From: Lachnospiraceae bacterium AM48-27BH
Lineage (GTDB): Bacteria > Bacillota > Clostridia > Lachnospirales > Lachnospiraceae
Assembly (NCBI GenBank): GCA_003478355.1
Contig: QUFC01000001.1
Coordinates: forward strand, 124,001 to 188,000
Direction: 5' to 3'
Length of the DNA stretch: 64,000 nt
Shown here: positions 17,686-27,069 of the stretch, in pieces
How the letters are laid out: each line of letters opens with the position of its first letter
Numbering within the stretch: the stretch's first letter is position 1
Notes under the pieces: model-generated
What the model was told of the DNA's origin: nothing
The model's input: only the letters and a program-made list of their open reading frames with translations
Database searches by the model: none
Translations under genes and position numbers: made by a program

Positions 17686-18243
17686 ATGCGAGTCATTGCA
17701 GGAAGTGCAAGACGTCTTCAATTAAAGACGGTTGAGGGAATGGAGACCAGACCGACCACAGACCGGATCAAGGAGACGCTTTTTAATATGATAGGGGCAG
17801 ATCTGATCCAGACACAGTTTCTGGACTGTTTTGCCGGAAGCGGCGGTATTGGAATCGAGGCATTGAGCCGCGGTGCTTCCAAAGCAGTATTTATCGAGAA
17901 AAATCCAAAAGCGGTGGAGTGTATCCGCCAGAATTTAAAGACAACTCATTTAGAAGAAAAAGCATTGGTCATGTCCTGTGATGTGATCAGCGCCATCACA
18001 CGTCTGGAAGGCAAAGAGTATTTATTTGATACGGTATTTATGGATCCGCCTTATAACTGCCTGTGGGAGAAGCAGGTGTTGACAGCTCTGAAGGATTCGA
18101 ATTTGATCAATGAGGATACTTTGATCATCGTGGAGGCGTCTTTGGAGACAGATTTTTCCTATGCGGATTCTCTGGGGTTTGAGATTGTACGGAATAAAGA
18201 ATACAAGACCAACAAGCATGTATTCATAAAAAGAAAAAAGTAA
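17686..18243 (+). CDS. rsmD: 16S rRNA (guanine966-N2)-methyltransferase RsmD
   Basis: RsmD methylates G966 of 16S rRNA. The 185-residue product begins MRVIAGSARR and has the Rossmann motif LDCFAGSGGIGIEALSRGA and the catalytic FMDPPYNC. The start at 17686 has AAGGAG ten bases upstream; the open frame extends further upstream but without a site. It pairs with coaD, as Bacillus ylbH-ylbI does. Confidence 0.95.
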   Translation: MRVIAGSARRLQLKTVEGMETRPTTDRIKETLFNMIGADLIQTQFLDCFAGSGGIGIEALSRGASKAVFIEKNPKAVECIRQNLKTTHLEEKALVMSCDVISAITRLEGKEYLFDTVFMDPPYNCLWEKQVLTALKDSNLINEDTLIIVEASLETDFSYADSLGFEIVRNKEYKTNKHVFIKRKK

Positions 18244-18244
18244 C

Positions 18245-18271
18245 GTAACTATGAAGAAACTGAATGGTTAC
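18245..18271 (+). repeat. 27-bp palindrome family, copy 1
   Basis: It begins GTAACTATGAAG and ends GTTAC, with GTAAC pairing to GTTAC. It lies in the 54-base space between rsmD and coaD, inside one operon. Three more copies occur at 20560, 22934 and 58257 (inverted). Confidence 0.65.
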
Positions 18272-18297
18272 AAGAAAAGGAACAGGAGTAAAAGATT

Positions 18298-18795
18298 ATG
18301 TCAGTAGCTGTTTACCCGGGAAGCTTTGACCCGGTGACTCTGGGTCACCTGGATATTATTGAACGAAGCGCGAAGATCATGGATAAAGTCATTGTGGGAG
18401 TTTTGAAGAATAATTCCAAAACTCCGTTGTTTTCTGTGGAAGAACGTGTTAATATGTTAAAGAACATCACAAAGGATATGCCTAATGTAGAGGTCAGCTC
18501 CTTTGACGGTCTGCTGGTGGATTTTGTGCAGCAGCAGAAGGCAGATGTAATCGTGAGGGGGTTAAGAGCCATCACGGATTTTGAGTATGAGTTACAGATG
18601 TCCCAGACCAACCGTGTGATCGCTTCCCAGATCGACACGATCTTCTTGACGACCAATCTGAAATATTCTTATTTAAGCTCTACCATTGTGAAGGAGATTG
18701 CCAGATATCATGGCAATATCAATGAGTTCCTTCATCCATATGTGGCAGAGAAAGTCCGAGAGAAAGTAGAAGAGGAAGAGCGGAACGCCCGGTAA
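18298..18795 (+). CDS. coaD: Phosphopantetheine adenylyltransferase
   Basis: CoaD adenylates 4'-phosphopantetheine, the next-to-last step of coenzyme A synthesis. The 165-residue product has the nucleotidyltransferase motif [16 protein letters not shown] at the N-terminus and [15 protein letters not shown] near residue 125, both diagnostic. Length is normal. It lies downstream of rsmD, and a coiled-coil gene follows 39 bases later. Confidence 0.96.
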   Translation: MSVAVYPGSFDPVTLGHLDIIERSAKIMDKVIVGVLKNNSKTPLFSVEERVNMLKNITKDMPNVEVSSFDGLLVDFVQQQKADVIVRGLRAITDFEYELQMSQTNRVIASQIDTIFLTTNLKYSYLSSTIVKEIARYHGNINEFLHPYVAEKVREKVEEEERNAR

Positions 18796-18834
18796 GAGTC
18801 AGTCGGATGAAATAGAAGGAGTGTAAAGAAAGTT

Positions 18835-19425
18835 ATGAGCAGAATTGAGCAGTTAATCGGAGAAATTGAAGAGTACATTGACGGCTGTAAGTTCCAGCCA
18901 TTATCCAATACAAAGATTTTGGTAAATAAGGAAGAACTGGAGGAGCTGCTGGTAGAACTGCGTCTGCGTATTCCAGATGAGATCAAGCAGTACCAGAAGA
19001 TCATCAGCAACCAGGATGCGATTCTGACGGATGCCCGCACACAGGCAGATGCCATGATCGAGAAAGCAACTGCACAGACGAATGAGCTGGTGAATGAGCA
19101 TGAGATCATGCAGCGTGCTTATGAGGCAGCGAACCAGGTGATCGAGGATGCCAATAATCAGGCTCAGACCATCGTGGATGCAGCAGTCAGAGACGCGGAC
19201 AACATCCGTCAGGGCGCTGTGCAGTATACCCAGGATATGTTAAAGAGCGTGGAGAACATCATCAACCACACGATGGAAGGCGCTCAGGGACGTTTTGATT
19301 CCTTTATGTCTTCTTTAAAATCCAGCTATGACATCGTATCTGCTAACCGCGCAGAACTGGATCACAGCATCCAGAGAAATGATGAGGCAGCAGCCGCAGA
19401 GCCGGAGCAGCAGAACCAGCAGTAA
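18835..19425 (+). CDS. Coiled-coil protein of unknown function (ATP synthase subunit H/B-like)
   Basis: The 196-residue product is almost wholly helical, with heptad-like Ala/Gln/Glu repeats (about 60-150: TQADAMIEKATAQTNELVNE, EDANNQAQTIVDAAVRDADN). This resembles the stalk-type helices that databases often label V-type ATPase subunit H-like. No ATPase genes are nearby, so that label should not be taken as function. The ending is Gln/Ala rich (EAAAAEPEQQNQQ). It sits directly after coaD in the same direction. A structural or cell-division (DivIVA-like) role is possible but unproven. Confidence 0.75.
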   Translation: MSRIEQLIGEIEEYIDGCKFQPLSNTKILVNKEELEELLVELRLRIPDEIKQYQKIISNQDAILTDARTQADAMIEKATAQTNELVNEHEIMQRAYEAANQVIEDANNQAQTIVDAAVRDADNIRQGAVQYTQDMLKSVENIINHTMEGAQGRFDSFMSSLKSSYDIVSANRAELDHSIQRNDEAAAAEPEQQNQQ

Positions 19426-19446
19426 TTGCCGGATTTTCACAGGAAG

Positions 19447-20517
19447 TCAGATCGATGCTTCGTACAGCTTCTGCCATGCGCGGACTGCGAGAAAGAGGCC
19501 TGTGGCGAGACCGGTGTGGATCAGCTTCCAGAAGAGATAGTGACGAATGGATAAGGAAGAGGGATTCTGCGTTGCAGAGTCCCTTTTTGAGTTGCCGGGA
19601 TCGGCAGAACCAGTGGCTGGAATTGGAGTGGACAGGGCGCTTTTTACCTGAAAGAGACAGGACAGGCCGCCAAAAGCCAGAGAAGCGGTGACCAGGAGTC
19701 CCTGAAGGGGCGGAGCGGTGTCTGTACAGATGGTCTGGATGGCGCAGGTGATCTCGGTAAAGGTTAAAAGCGTGATCGGGATCATGGAAGTGGGACTGGG
19801 AAAACGACGGATAAATAAGGAGATCACGGAAAAGATCATCAGATAGCCGCCGATCCTGATCAGTAGTTCCATGCTGGACAGGATCATGTGATCCAGGGAC
19901 AGCGGGGGCGTGGGTGTATTTGTTGGTGTATTCGGTGAAATGTAGGGTGCGGTTATATGGGCAGACGCAGTGACAGCTTTATTGGCATACATATGATAAA
20001 ACTTTCTGGCCAGAAACCATAAGGGGATCAGAGGCAGGTAGAGGTAGAAAAGGATCAATTTGATCGATATGCCGTTATGGAGGGCAGAAGCCGTATAACC
20101 CAGCAGAAACATGGAGCTGGGCTGATTGCAGACTGCCATCAGGCACTTTGCCTCTTTGGGGGATAAAGCTCCTCCCTCAAGCAGATCGCGGCAGGTTTTA
20201 GCCCCCATGGGAAAACCGCAGAAGATTCCAAGGAGAAATGTATAAATGCCAGATTCAGACATTCCGAAAAACGTGTGGAAAACCGGATAAATGGGCTTCA
20301 CCAGATAAGAGATTCCACCCATGGAAGTGACCAGACCGGAGCAGATAAGAAAGGGAAACAGGGTAGGGACAATGGTTTGAAACCACAAGAGCAGTCCATT
20401 TCTGGCTCCTTCGATGGAAAGCTTCGGGAAAGTAAGAAGGAGAAAGAAGCAAAGGACGGAAAACAGAGGCATTACGGGGATGGGGAAGAAAGTGGATTTT
20501 TTCATGGGATTTTTCAT
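19447..20517 (-). CDS. ylbJ: Sporulation integral membrane protein YlbJ
   Basis: YlbJ is a nucleoside-recognition (Gate) domain membrane protein made under mother-cell sigma-E and needed for a normal spore cortex. The product of about 356 residues is strongly hydrophobic, with GLLLWFQTIVPTLFPFLICSGL and GIFCGFPMGAKTCRDLLEGG, both typical. A short Thr/Pro-rich loop (NTPTNTPTP) lies mid-protein. The frame stays open to 20646, but 20517 (MKNPMKKS) is the likeliest start although it lacks a good ribosome site; 20505 is an alternative. It lies next to rsmD and coaD, as in Bacillus (ylbH-ylbI-ylbJ), but inverted. Confidence 0.88.
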   Translation of the reverse strand: MKNPMKKSTFFPIPVMPLFSVLCFFLLLTFPKLSIEGARNGLLLWFQTIVPTLFPFLICSGLVTSMGGISYLVKPIYPVFHTFFGMSESGIYTFLLGIFCGFPMGAKTCRDLLEGGALSPKEAKCLMAVCNQPSSMFLLGYTASALHNGISIKLILFYLYLPLIPLWFLARKFYHMYANKAVTASAHITAPYISPNTPTNTPTPPLSLDHMILSSMELLIRIGGYLMIFSVISLFIRRFPSPTSMIPITLLTFTEITCAIQTICTDTAPPLQGLLVTASLAFGGLSCLFQVKSALSTPIPATGSADPGNSKRDSATQNPSSLSIRHYLFWKLIHTGLATGLFLAVRAWQKLYEASI

Positions 20518-20559
20518 AGGACCACAGCATTTATTTCTATTATTATATGACAAAATCTT

Positions 20560-20586
20560 GTAACTATGAAGGGACTGCATCGTTGC
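20560..20586 (+). repeat. 27-bp palindrome family, copy 2
   Basis: It begins GTAACTATGAAG and ends GTTGC, which can still pair with GTAAC through a G-U pair. It lies upstream of the chosen ylbJ start, in the ylbJ-rsmF divergent region. Confidence 0.6.
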
Positions 20587-20673
20587 AAAATCTTTCCATA
20601 AGAAGCCGGTTTCGAAAATAGAATAACAAAAGAATTCCATATCCACCGGATTCCCAAGAGACCGAGAATGTGT

Positions 20674-20700
20674 TATACTCTATGACGATAAGCGTCATAG
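20674..20700 (+). promoter_or_regulatory. -10 box of rsmF followed by a perfect palindrome
   Basis: TATACT (20674-20679) is followed at once by CTATGACG-ATAAG-CGTCATAG, a perfect 8-bp inverted repeat covering the expected transcription start. The -35 hexamer at 20651 (TTCCCA) is weak. It could be a repressor operator or a 5' stem. Confidence 0.5.
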
Positions 20701-20733
20701 TAAGAAACCAGAGAATACGGAGTCTATGATTAT

Positions 20734-22116
20734 ATGAAGATACAATTACCAGAAACTTTCACAGCATCCATGAAGGACCTGCTGGGGGATGAGTACCAGG
20801 CGTATTTAGACAGCTTTGAGGAGCCAAGAATTTATGGACTGCGGGTCAACACCTTAAAGTGGACTCCAGAGCAGTGCCGTCAGGTCTATGGGGATTTCCA
20901 GCAGGTGCCGTGGATCGCTAATGGTCTCCTCTACCCGGAGGAACGGCGGATGGCCAAGGATCCTTATTATTACGCCGGGTTATATTATCTGCAGGAGCCC
21001 AGCGCCATGACGCCGGCGTCAGTGCTTCCGGTGGAGCCAGGAGACAGGGTACTGGATCTGTGTGCGGCTCCAGGTGGAAAAAGCACAGAGCTGGGCGCGA
21101 AATTAATGGGCAAGGGCGTTCTGATCGCCAATGATATCAGTAATTCCAGGGCTAAGGCGCTACTTAAAAACCTGGAACTGTTTGGTATTTCCAATATCTG
21201 TGTGACCAGCGAGACACCGGAAAAATTAGTGTCCGTTTACCCGGAGTATTTTGATAAGATCTTAGTGGACGCACCGTGTTCCGGTGAGGGAATGTTCCGG
21301 AAGGATGCAGACATGGTGAAAGACTGGATGGAGCATGGACCGGCTTATTATGCGCCGATCCAGAGGGAAATCCTGCATCAGGCGGTTGCCATGTTAAAGC
21401 CAGGCGGCATGATGGTTTATTCTACCTGCACCTTTGATAAGCGGGAGGACGAGGAACAGATCCTGGATCTGTTGAAGACATATCCGGAGATGGAGGTGGT
21501 TCCTCTGCCACGGTTTGCGGGCGCCTGTGACAGCTTTGGCTTTTCCGGGGCGATCCGTCTGTTCCCTCATAAGATCAAGGGCGAGGGCCATTTTGTTGTA
21601 TTATTAAGAAAGAATGCGGACGGGCAGGAAGCAAAACAGGGAAAAGCCGGAAAACAGACAAAAGCTGGAAAACAAACGAAAATACCTGCGGTGTTGGAAA
21701 AAGAGCCGGAATTAAAGGCATTTTTAGAGAAATGTGGAATTTTTGAAGATCCGTCCCGTTTCATGGTGCGGGAAGATTCCATTTACTATCTGCCGGAGAA
21801 TTTTGAACCGGCGAAGGGAATCCGCTATTTGAGAACAGGGCTGCTGGTGGGAACTCTGAAAAAAGGGCGGTTTGAGCCGTCCCAGGCTCTTGCCATGGCG
21901 TTAAGCCCGGGCACCTTTGAGGATTGTATTTCCTTTAACCGTGGGGATGACCGGGTGATCCGGTATCTGAAGGGCGAGACGGTTTCCTTAAATGAGGGAG
22001 AAAAACCACGAAAAGGCTGGGTACTGGTCTGTGTGGACGGGTTTGCCTTAGGGTTTGCCAAGGGAAATGGCATGAACCTGAAAAATAAATATTATCCGGG
22101 ATGGCGGTGGATGTGA
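20734..22116 (+). CDS. RsmF/RsmB-type rRNA cytosine-C5-methyltransferase
   Basis: The 460-residue enzyme belongs to the NOL1/NOP2/Sun family that makes m5C in 16S rRNA. The core has LDLCAAPGGKSTELGA, the PCN/TC motifs VDAPCSGEGMFRKD and YSTCTFDKREDEEQ. A Lys/Gly/Thr/Gln-rich linker at about 300-320 leads to a C-terminal RsmF-type RNA-binding domain. This C-terminal part separates RsmF from the shorter RsmB. The stop overlaps the start of the next pseudouridine synthase (TGATG), so both are translated from one message. Confidence 0.92.
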   Translation: MKIQLPETFTASMKDLLGDEYQAYLDSFEEPRIYGLRVNTLKWTPEQCRQVYGDFQQVPWIANGLLYPEERRMAKDPYYYAGLYYLQEPSAMTPASVLPVEPGDRVLDLCAAPGGKSTELGAKLMGKGVLIANDISNSRAKALLKNLELFGISNICVTSETPEKLVSVYPEYFDKILVDAPCSGEGMFRKDADMVKDWMEHGPAYYAPIQREILHQAVAMLKPGGMMVYSTCTFDKREDEEQILDLLKTYPEMEVVPLPRFAGACDSFGFSGAIRLFPHKIKGEGHFVVLLRKNADGQEAKQGKAGKQTKAGKQTKIPAVLEKEPELKAFLEKCGIFEDPSRFMVREDSIYYLPENFEPAKGIRYLRTGLLVGTLKKGRFEPSQALAMALSPGTFEDCISFNRGDDRVIRYLKGETVSLNEGEKPRKGWVLVCVDGFALGFAKGNGMNLKNKYYPGWRWM

Positions 22117-22880
22117 TGGCACAGTTGAGACTTGATAAATATCTGGCGGATATGGGCATTGGAACCAGAAGCCAGATCAAAGAGGCGGCAAAAAAGGGCC
22201 GGATACAGGTCAACGGGCAGACGGAGAAGAAAACCGACCGGAAGATCACGCCGGGAGACGATCAGGTGATCATGGACGGTCAGGTGATCGGCTATGTGCA
22301 CATGGAATACTATATGCTCAATAAGCCCCAGGGAGTGGTGTCTGCCACGGAAGACCGGAAATATCAGACGGTAGTGGATCTGATCGCTGACCGCCAGAGA
22401 AAGGATCTGTTTCCGGTGGGGCGGCTTGATATTGATACAGAAGGACTTCTTCTGATCACCAATGACGGGGAACTGGCTCACAGGTTGTTATCCCCGGCTC
22501 ATCATGTGGATAAGCAGTATTACGCGTTGGTCGAAGGAGAGCTGCCTGCGGATGCAGTGAGCCAGATGGAACAGGGTGTCACACTGGAGGACGGTACTGT
22601 GACCAGACCGGCCAGGCTTGAGCTTTTACCGGAAAAGGAAGGGGAGTTTACCAAAACCCTTCTGACCATCCATGAGGGCAAATTCCACCAGGTGAAACGG
22701 ATGTTTGAGGCACTTGGCTGTAAGGTGGTATTTTTAAAACGGTTATCCATGGGCAATCTGGTGCTGGATCCGGAATTGGAGACCGGGGCATACCGCCCGT
22801 TGACAGAAGGAGAAATTAAGAATTTACGTAACTGTTCAATAGGTCTGCGCACTTGCTGCGCTGACCGTAAGAAAACATAG
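22116..22880 (+). CDS. RsuA/RluB/RluF-family pseudouridine synthase with S4 domain
   Basis: The enzyme converts a specific rRNA uridine to pseudouridine. The 254-residue product has an N-terminal S4 domain (LRLDKYLADMGIGTRSQIKE), then the catalytic PVGRLDIDTEGLLLITNDGEL with its Asp, and KFHQVKRMFEALG. The start at 22116 overlaps the rsmF stop and has GGTGGA upstream; 22101 is an alternative. The last 16 residues (from NCSIGLRTCC) are encoded by a dispersed repeat element rather than family sequence. Confidence 0.9.
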   Translation: MAQLRLDKYLADMGIGTRSQIKEAAKKGRIQVNGQTEKKTDRKITPGDDQVIMDGQVIGYVHMEYYMLNKPQGVVSATEDRKYQTVVDLIADRQRKDLFPVGRLDIDTEGLLLITNDGELAHRLLSPAHHVDKQYYALVEGELPADAVSQMEQGVTLEDGTVTRPARLELLPEKEGEFTKTLLTIHEGKFHQVKRMFEALGCKVVFLKRLSMGNLVLDPELETGAYRPLTEGEIKNLRNCSIGLRTCCADRKKT

Positions 22881-22960
22881 GCTAGAAGGCAAAAATCCCA
22901 TCGGCATAGCCGATCTGAAATGGATTTTTGCTCGTAGCTGTGAAGGTACTGAACAGCTAC
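22828..22960 (+). repeat. Composite repeat of ~133 bp bounded by inverted ends
   Basis: The left end GTAACTGTTCA and right end TGAACAGCTAC are inverted copies (10 of 11). Between them are a GGTC-GCGC / GCGC-GACC hairpin, and an AAAAATCC-ATCGGC / GCCGAT-GGATTTTT hairpin. The right end itself is copy 3 of the 27-bp palindrome family (22934-22960), whose arms GTAGC/GCTAC carry a compensated change. It ends one gene and leads into the next. Confidence 0.7.
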
Positions 22961-22993
22961 GAATTTACGAATAATGACAGGAATGGAAGATTG

Positions 22994-23656
22994 ATGAAGC
23001 AGTTAGATGATGTAAAAGCAGTGATCTTTGATCTGGATGGAACCCTGGTGGATTCCATGTGGATGTGGGAAACGATCGATATTGAATTTTTAGGGAAATA
23101 CGGATACAGCTGTCCTCCAGAGCTGCAGAAAACGATTGAGGGTATGGGTTTTACAGAAACTGCCGTGTATTTTAAAGAGCGGTTTTCTCTGCCGCTGTCC
23201 ATCGAGGAGATCAAACAGATCTGGACAGAAATGTCCATTGATAAATACCGGAATGAAGTGCCGTTAAAGCCGGGGGCGAAAGAATTTTTAACGTATTTAA
23301 AGGATCATGGGATCAAGGCCGGAATCGCTACCAGCAATGGCAGAGAGATGGTAGAAGCAGTACTGGAGTCTTTAGGTGTGCGGGGATTCTTCCAGGTGGT
23401 GACAACAGCCTGTGAGGTGAACGCCGGAAAACCGGCCCCGGATATTTATTTATATGTGGCAGAAAAATTAGGCGTGAAACCGGAGGACTGCATGGTATTT
23501 GAGGATGTACCGGCGGGTATCCTGGCTGGAAAACGGGCCGGGATGACAGTCTATGCCATTGAGGACGAATTTTCCCGGAAGATGGAAGCAGAAAAACGGG
23601 AGCTGGCCGATGGCTATATCCGGGATTACTTTGAATTATTAGGAGCGAAAAAATAG
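22994..23656 (+). CDS. HAD-family hydrolase, beta-phosphoglucomutase-like
   Basis: A cytoplasmic phosphatase or mutase of 220 residues. Motif I is [11 protein letters not shown] at the N-terminus; motif II is ATSNG (about residue 114); motif III/IV is [19 protein letters not shown]. The alpha-helical cap after motif I places it in the beta-PGM/GS-like group, but the substrate cannot be told. The start at 22994 follows AATGGAAGA; the open frame reaches upstream into the repeat element. Confidence 0.88.
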   Translation: MKQLDDVKAVIFDLDGTLVDSMWMWETIDIEFLGKYGYSCPPELQKTIEGMGFTETAVYFKERFSLPLSIEEIKQIWTEMSIDKYRNEVPLKPGAKEFLTYLKDHGIKAGIATSNGREMVEAVLESLGVRGFFQVVTTACEVNAGKPAPDIYLYVAEKLGVKPEDCMVFEDVPAGILAGKRAGMTVYAIEDEFSRKMEAEKRELADGYIRDYFELLGAKK

Positions 23657-23666
23657 GAGCGAGAAG

Positions 23667-25603
23667 ATGACAATGGATTTTTTACCCATCAGCCGGGAGG
23701 ATATGAAGCAGCGGGGATGGGAACAGTGCGATTTTGTATATATTTCAGGGGATGCCTATGTGGATCACCCGTCTTTTGGACCTGCCATTATCAGCAGGCT
23801 TCTGGAGGCCCATGGTTATAAAGTGGGGATCATTGCCCAGCCGGACTGGAAGAACCCGGAAAGTGTGCAGATCTTAGGAAAGCCGAGACTGGGATTTTTA
23901 GTTTCCGCGGGGAATATGGATTCCATGGTGAACCATTATACGGTGTCCAAAAAGCGCAGAGCACAGGATTCCTATACGCCAGGCGGTGTCATGGGAAAAC
24001 GGCCGGATTATGCCACCATTGTTTATTGTAATCTGCTTCGTTCTGTATACAAGGACAGTCCCATCATAATTGGCGGTATTGAGGCAAGTCTAAGACGGCT
24101 GGCCCACTATGATTACTGGTCCAACAAATTAAAACGTTCGATTTTGCTGGATTCCCAGGCAGATATTATTTCCTATGGAATGGGGGAACACTCGATCATA
24201 GAGATCGCAGATGCACTGGACAGCGGAATCGACATCAAAGACATTACGTTTATCGACGGAACCGTGTACCGGACCAAAAATCTGGACTCGGTCTACGATT
24301 ATAAGCTGCTTCCGGATTTTACGGAGCTTCAGAAGGATAAAAAGGAGTATGCAAAGAGCTTTTTTGTCCAGTACAGCAACACAGATCCGTTTTCCGGGAA
24401 ACGTCTGGTAGAGCCTTATGAGGGACATGTCTATGTGGTACAGAATCCACCGGCAAAACCATTGAGTCAGGAGGAAATGGATGATGTCTATGATCTTCCT
24501 TATATGAGAACCTACCATCCGTCCTATGAGGCGGCAGGCGGTGTTCCGGCTATCAGGGAGATCAAGTTCAGTCTGATCAGTAACCGCGGCTGCTTTGGAG
24601 CCTGCAGCTTCTGTGCCCTGACCTTCCATCAGGGGCGGATCATCCAGGCAAGAAGCCATGAGTCTCTGATCAAGGAGGCAGAGCTTTTGACGGAGGAGCC
24701 GGATTTTAAGGGCTATATCCATGATGTAGGAGGTCCGACAGCCAATTTCCGGTATCCGGCCTGTGCAAAGCAGATGACCAAGGGCGCGTGTCCGAACAAA
24801 CAGTGTCTGTTCCCGGAGCCATGTAAGAACCTGCGGGCAGATCACAGCGATTATATCCAGTTATTACGGAAGCTGCGGGCGATTCCGAAGGTGAAAAAGG
24901 TATTTATCCGTTCCGGTATCCGGTTTGATTATCTGTTAGCGGATTCAAACCGGAATTTCCTGCGGGAGTTATGTGAGTATCATGTCAGCGGTCAGCTGAA
25001 GGTAGCGCCGGAGCATGTGGCAGATTCCGTTCTGAAACTGATGGGAAAACCGAAAAACAGTGTATACCATCAGTTTGTGAAGGAATACAATGCCATGAAT
25101 GAGAAGCTGGGTAAAAAGCAGTATCTGGTTCCATATCTGATGTCCTCCCATCCGGGTTCTGATATGAAAGCGGCAGTGGAGCTGGCGGAGCATCTGCGGG
25201 ATCTGGCTATATGCCGGAGCAGGTGCAGGACTTTTATCCGACACCGTCCACCATTTCCACCTGTATGTATTACACGGGATATGATTGCCGGACCATGGAG
25301 AAGGTCTATGTGCCAACAAATCCCCATGAGAAAGCGATGCAGAGAGCGTTGATCCAGTACCGGAATCCGAAAAACTATGATCTGGTGGTGGAGGCATTAA
25401 AGATCGCCGGAAGAACCGATCTGATCGGATATGATAAGAGATGTCTGGTTCGTCCGAGAGGCGGTAACGGGGGAAATGCTTATGGCCAGAAGGCAGAAAG
25501 CGGATTCCACGAAAGCCGCGGCAGTCAGGGACGTTCCCAGAAACCATCGAAGGAAAAACCAAAGAAAACGATTCGAAATCTTCACAAAAGAAAGACTAAA
25601 TAA
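23667..25603 (+). CDS. YgiQ family radical SAM protein, interrupted by a -1 frameshift
   Basis: YgiQ-type proteins are large radical SAM enzymes of unknown reaction. The first frame (23667 to about 25205) has [20 protein letters not shown] and the cluster motif [10 protein letters not shown]. It then runs out of frame after HLRDL. The other frame continues with [23 protein letters not shown] to the stop at 25603. Restoring one G (GATCTGGC to GATCTGGGC at 25205) gives LRDLGYMPEQV and an intact protein of about 645 residues. As written, the upper frame ends at 25352 with unrelated residues. A sequence error is the simplest reading. Confidence 0.9.
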
Positions 25604-25719
25604 AGGGAAAACAAATAAGAGGGCCCAAAAGGGCGAAGCTGCGACGAACAAGAACCGTTGCGACAGAATGAAACAGGAGAAGGAAGAGGGAGAACGAACC
25701 TAGACAGGAGGCAGAAGGC

Positions 25720-26478
25720 ATGAAGAAAATCGCAGTGATCACAGGTGCGTCATCAGGTATGGGAAGAGAGATGGCGTTCCAGCTGGCAGACCGTTTTGAG
25801 GTGTTGGAGGAGATCTGGCTTATCGCCAGAAGAAAAGAACGCTTAGAGGAGCTTAGGGGTCAGTTCCCGGCAGCTATCCGGTGTTTTGCCCTGGATATTA
25901 CCGATGAGACAGAACGGAAGCAGTTGGAGATGGCTCTCGCAGAAGAAAAACCGGATGTGAAATTCCTGGTCAATGCGGCAGGCTTCGGAAAGATCGGAAA
26001 TGTAGGAGATTTAAGTGAGGGTGATGAGTGCGGCATGGTGCGGTTAAACTGCGAGGCGCTGTGCGCCATGACCCATCTGGTACTTCCCTACATGAGCCGT
26101 GGTTCCCGGATCATTCAGTTTGCATCCTCCGCAGCATTTCTTCCGCAGCCGAAATTCGCCATTTACGCAGCGACCAAATCGTTTGTCCTAAGCTACAGCA
26201 GGGCATTGAAGCAGGAGTTAAAGCCAAAAGGCATTGGCGTGACAGCAGTCTGTTCGGGTCCGGTAAAAACAGAGTTTTTCGACATTGCGGAGACCACAGG
26301 GAAGATTCCATTATATAAACGGTTAGTAATGGCGAACCCAAAAAGAGTGGTGCGTCTGGCGATCATGGATGCGGCAGTGGGAAAGAACATTTCCATCTAT
26401 GGGATCACCATGAAGGCATTTTTCCTGCTTTGCAAGATTCTGCCTCACAGCCTGATCTTACGACTTATGGAGGAATGA
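25720..26478 (+). CDS. SDR family NAD(P)-dependent oxidoreductase
   Basis: A 252-residue short-chain dehydrogenase/reductase. The cofactor motif TGASSGMGREMA opens the protein, NAAGFGKIG gives the NAG motif, and the catalytic residues are a Ser in FASSAAF and YAATK (about residue 149). The substrate is unknown; the overall look is that of the COG0300 DltE-like group. It is followed six bases later by a gene for an unknown membrane protein. Confidence 0.9.
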   Translation: MKKIAVITGASSGMGREMAFQLADRFEVLEEIWLIARRKERLEELRGQFPAAIRCFALDITDETERKQLEMALAEEKPDVKFLVNAAGFGKIGNVGDLSEGDECGMVRLNCEALCAMTHLVLPYMSRGSRIIQFASSAAFLPQPKFAIYAATKSFVLSYSRALKQELKPKGIGVTAVCSGPVKTEFFDIAETTGKIPLYKRLVMANPKRVVRLAIMDAAVGKNISIYGITMKAFFLLCKILPHSLILRLMEE

Positions 26479-26484
26479 TTATTC

Positions 26485-27057
26485 ATGAATAAAAAAGTAC
26501 AAAAGGGAGAGTACGGCTATCGCAGTGCCTTGAGAAAAGGACAGATCATCAAGGTGGCCATCGGTGCGGCGGCGATCTTATTGCAGCTTGCCGCGAGAAT
26601 GCTGACCGATAGCCAGGCTGCGAAAAATATCCTGACGGTGATGGCGATCCTTTCCGTTCTTCCAACGGCCAATGTGGCGTCTCCCATGCTTGCCGCATGG
26701 AAATGGAAGACTCCGTCAGAGGATTTCCACAGGGCTCTGGCAGCTTATGAGGATAAGGGAATCGTGCTTTATGAGCTGATCGTCACGACCAGGGAGCAGG
26801 TGCTTCCATTTGACGGCATTCTGGTTCATCCGATGGGTGTGTTTGCTTACTGCGTCAATCCAAAAACTGATGTTCAGAAGGCACAGAAAGCCTTAAATGA
26901 GATTTTCCGCGCCCACAAGCTGGACGAAAATATCAAGGTGATTAAGGACGAAAAACAGTTTTTCAACCGTTTGAAGTCCTTGAAGCCTATGAGTGAGTCA
27001 GAGGATGACGGAAGCGTGGAATATGGCGCAGGAGTACTGAAAAATCTATCCATGTAA
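26485..27057 (+). CDS. Uncharacterised membrane protein
   Basis: I do not recognise this 190-residue family. After a basic N-terminus (MNKKVQKGEYGYRSALRKGQ) come two hydrophobic segments (about 22-40 and 48-68), then a soluble domain with YELIVTTREQVLPFDGILVHPMGVFAYCV. It lies between the SDR gene and the pseudouridine synthase with short gaps, suggesting cotranscription. Confidence 0.75.
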   Translation: MNKKVQKGEYGYRSALRKGQIIKVAIGAAAILLQLAARMLTDSQAAKNILTVMAILSVLPTANVASPMLAAWKWKTPSEDFHRALAAYEDKGIVLYELIVTTREQVLPFDGILVHPMGVFAYCVNPKTDVQKAQKALNEIFRAHKLDENIKVIKDEKQFFNRLKSLKPMSESEDDGSVEYGAGVLKNLSM

Positions 27058-27069
27058 AGGAACCCATTT

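Noticed and set aside
18835..19425. V-type ATPase subunit H as a function for the coiled-coil gene
   Set aside because: The similarity is to generic stalk-like coiled coil, and no ATPase subunit genes are near.
24129..24845. A 238-codon open frame on the minus strand within ygiQ
   Set aside because: It lies fully antisense to a strongly conserved radical SAM gene, has no recognisable domain and reflects codon bias of the real gene.
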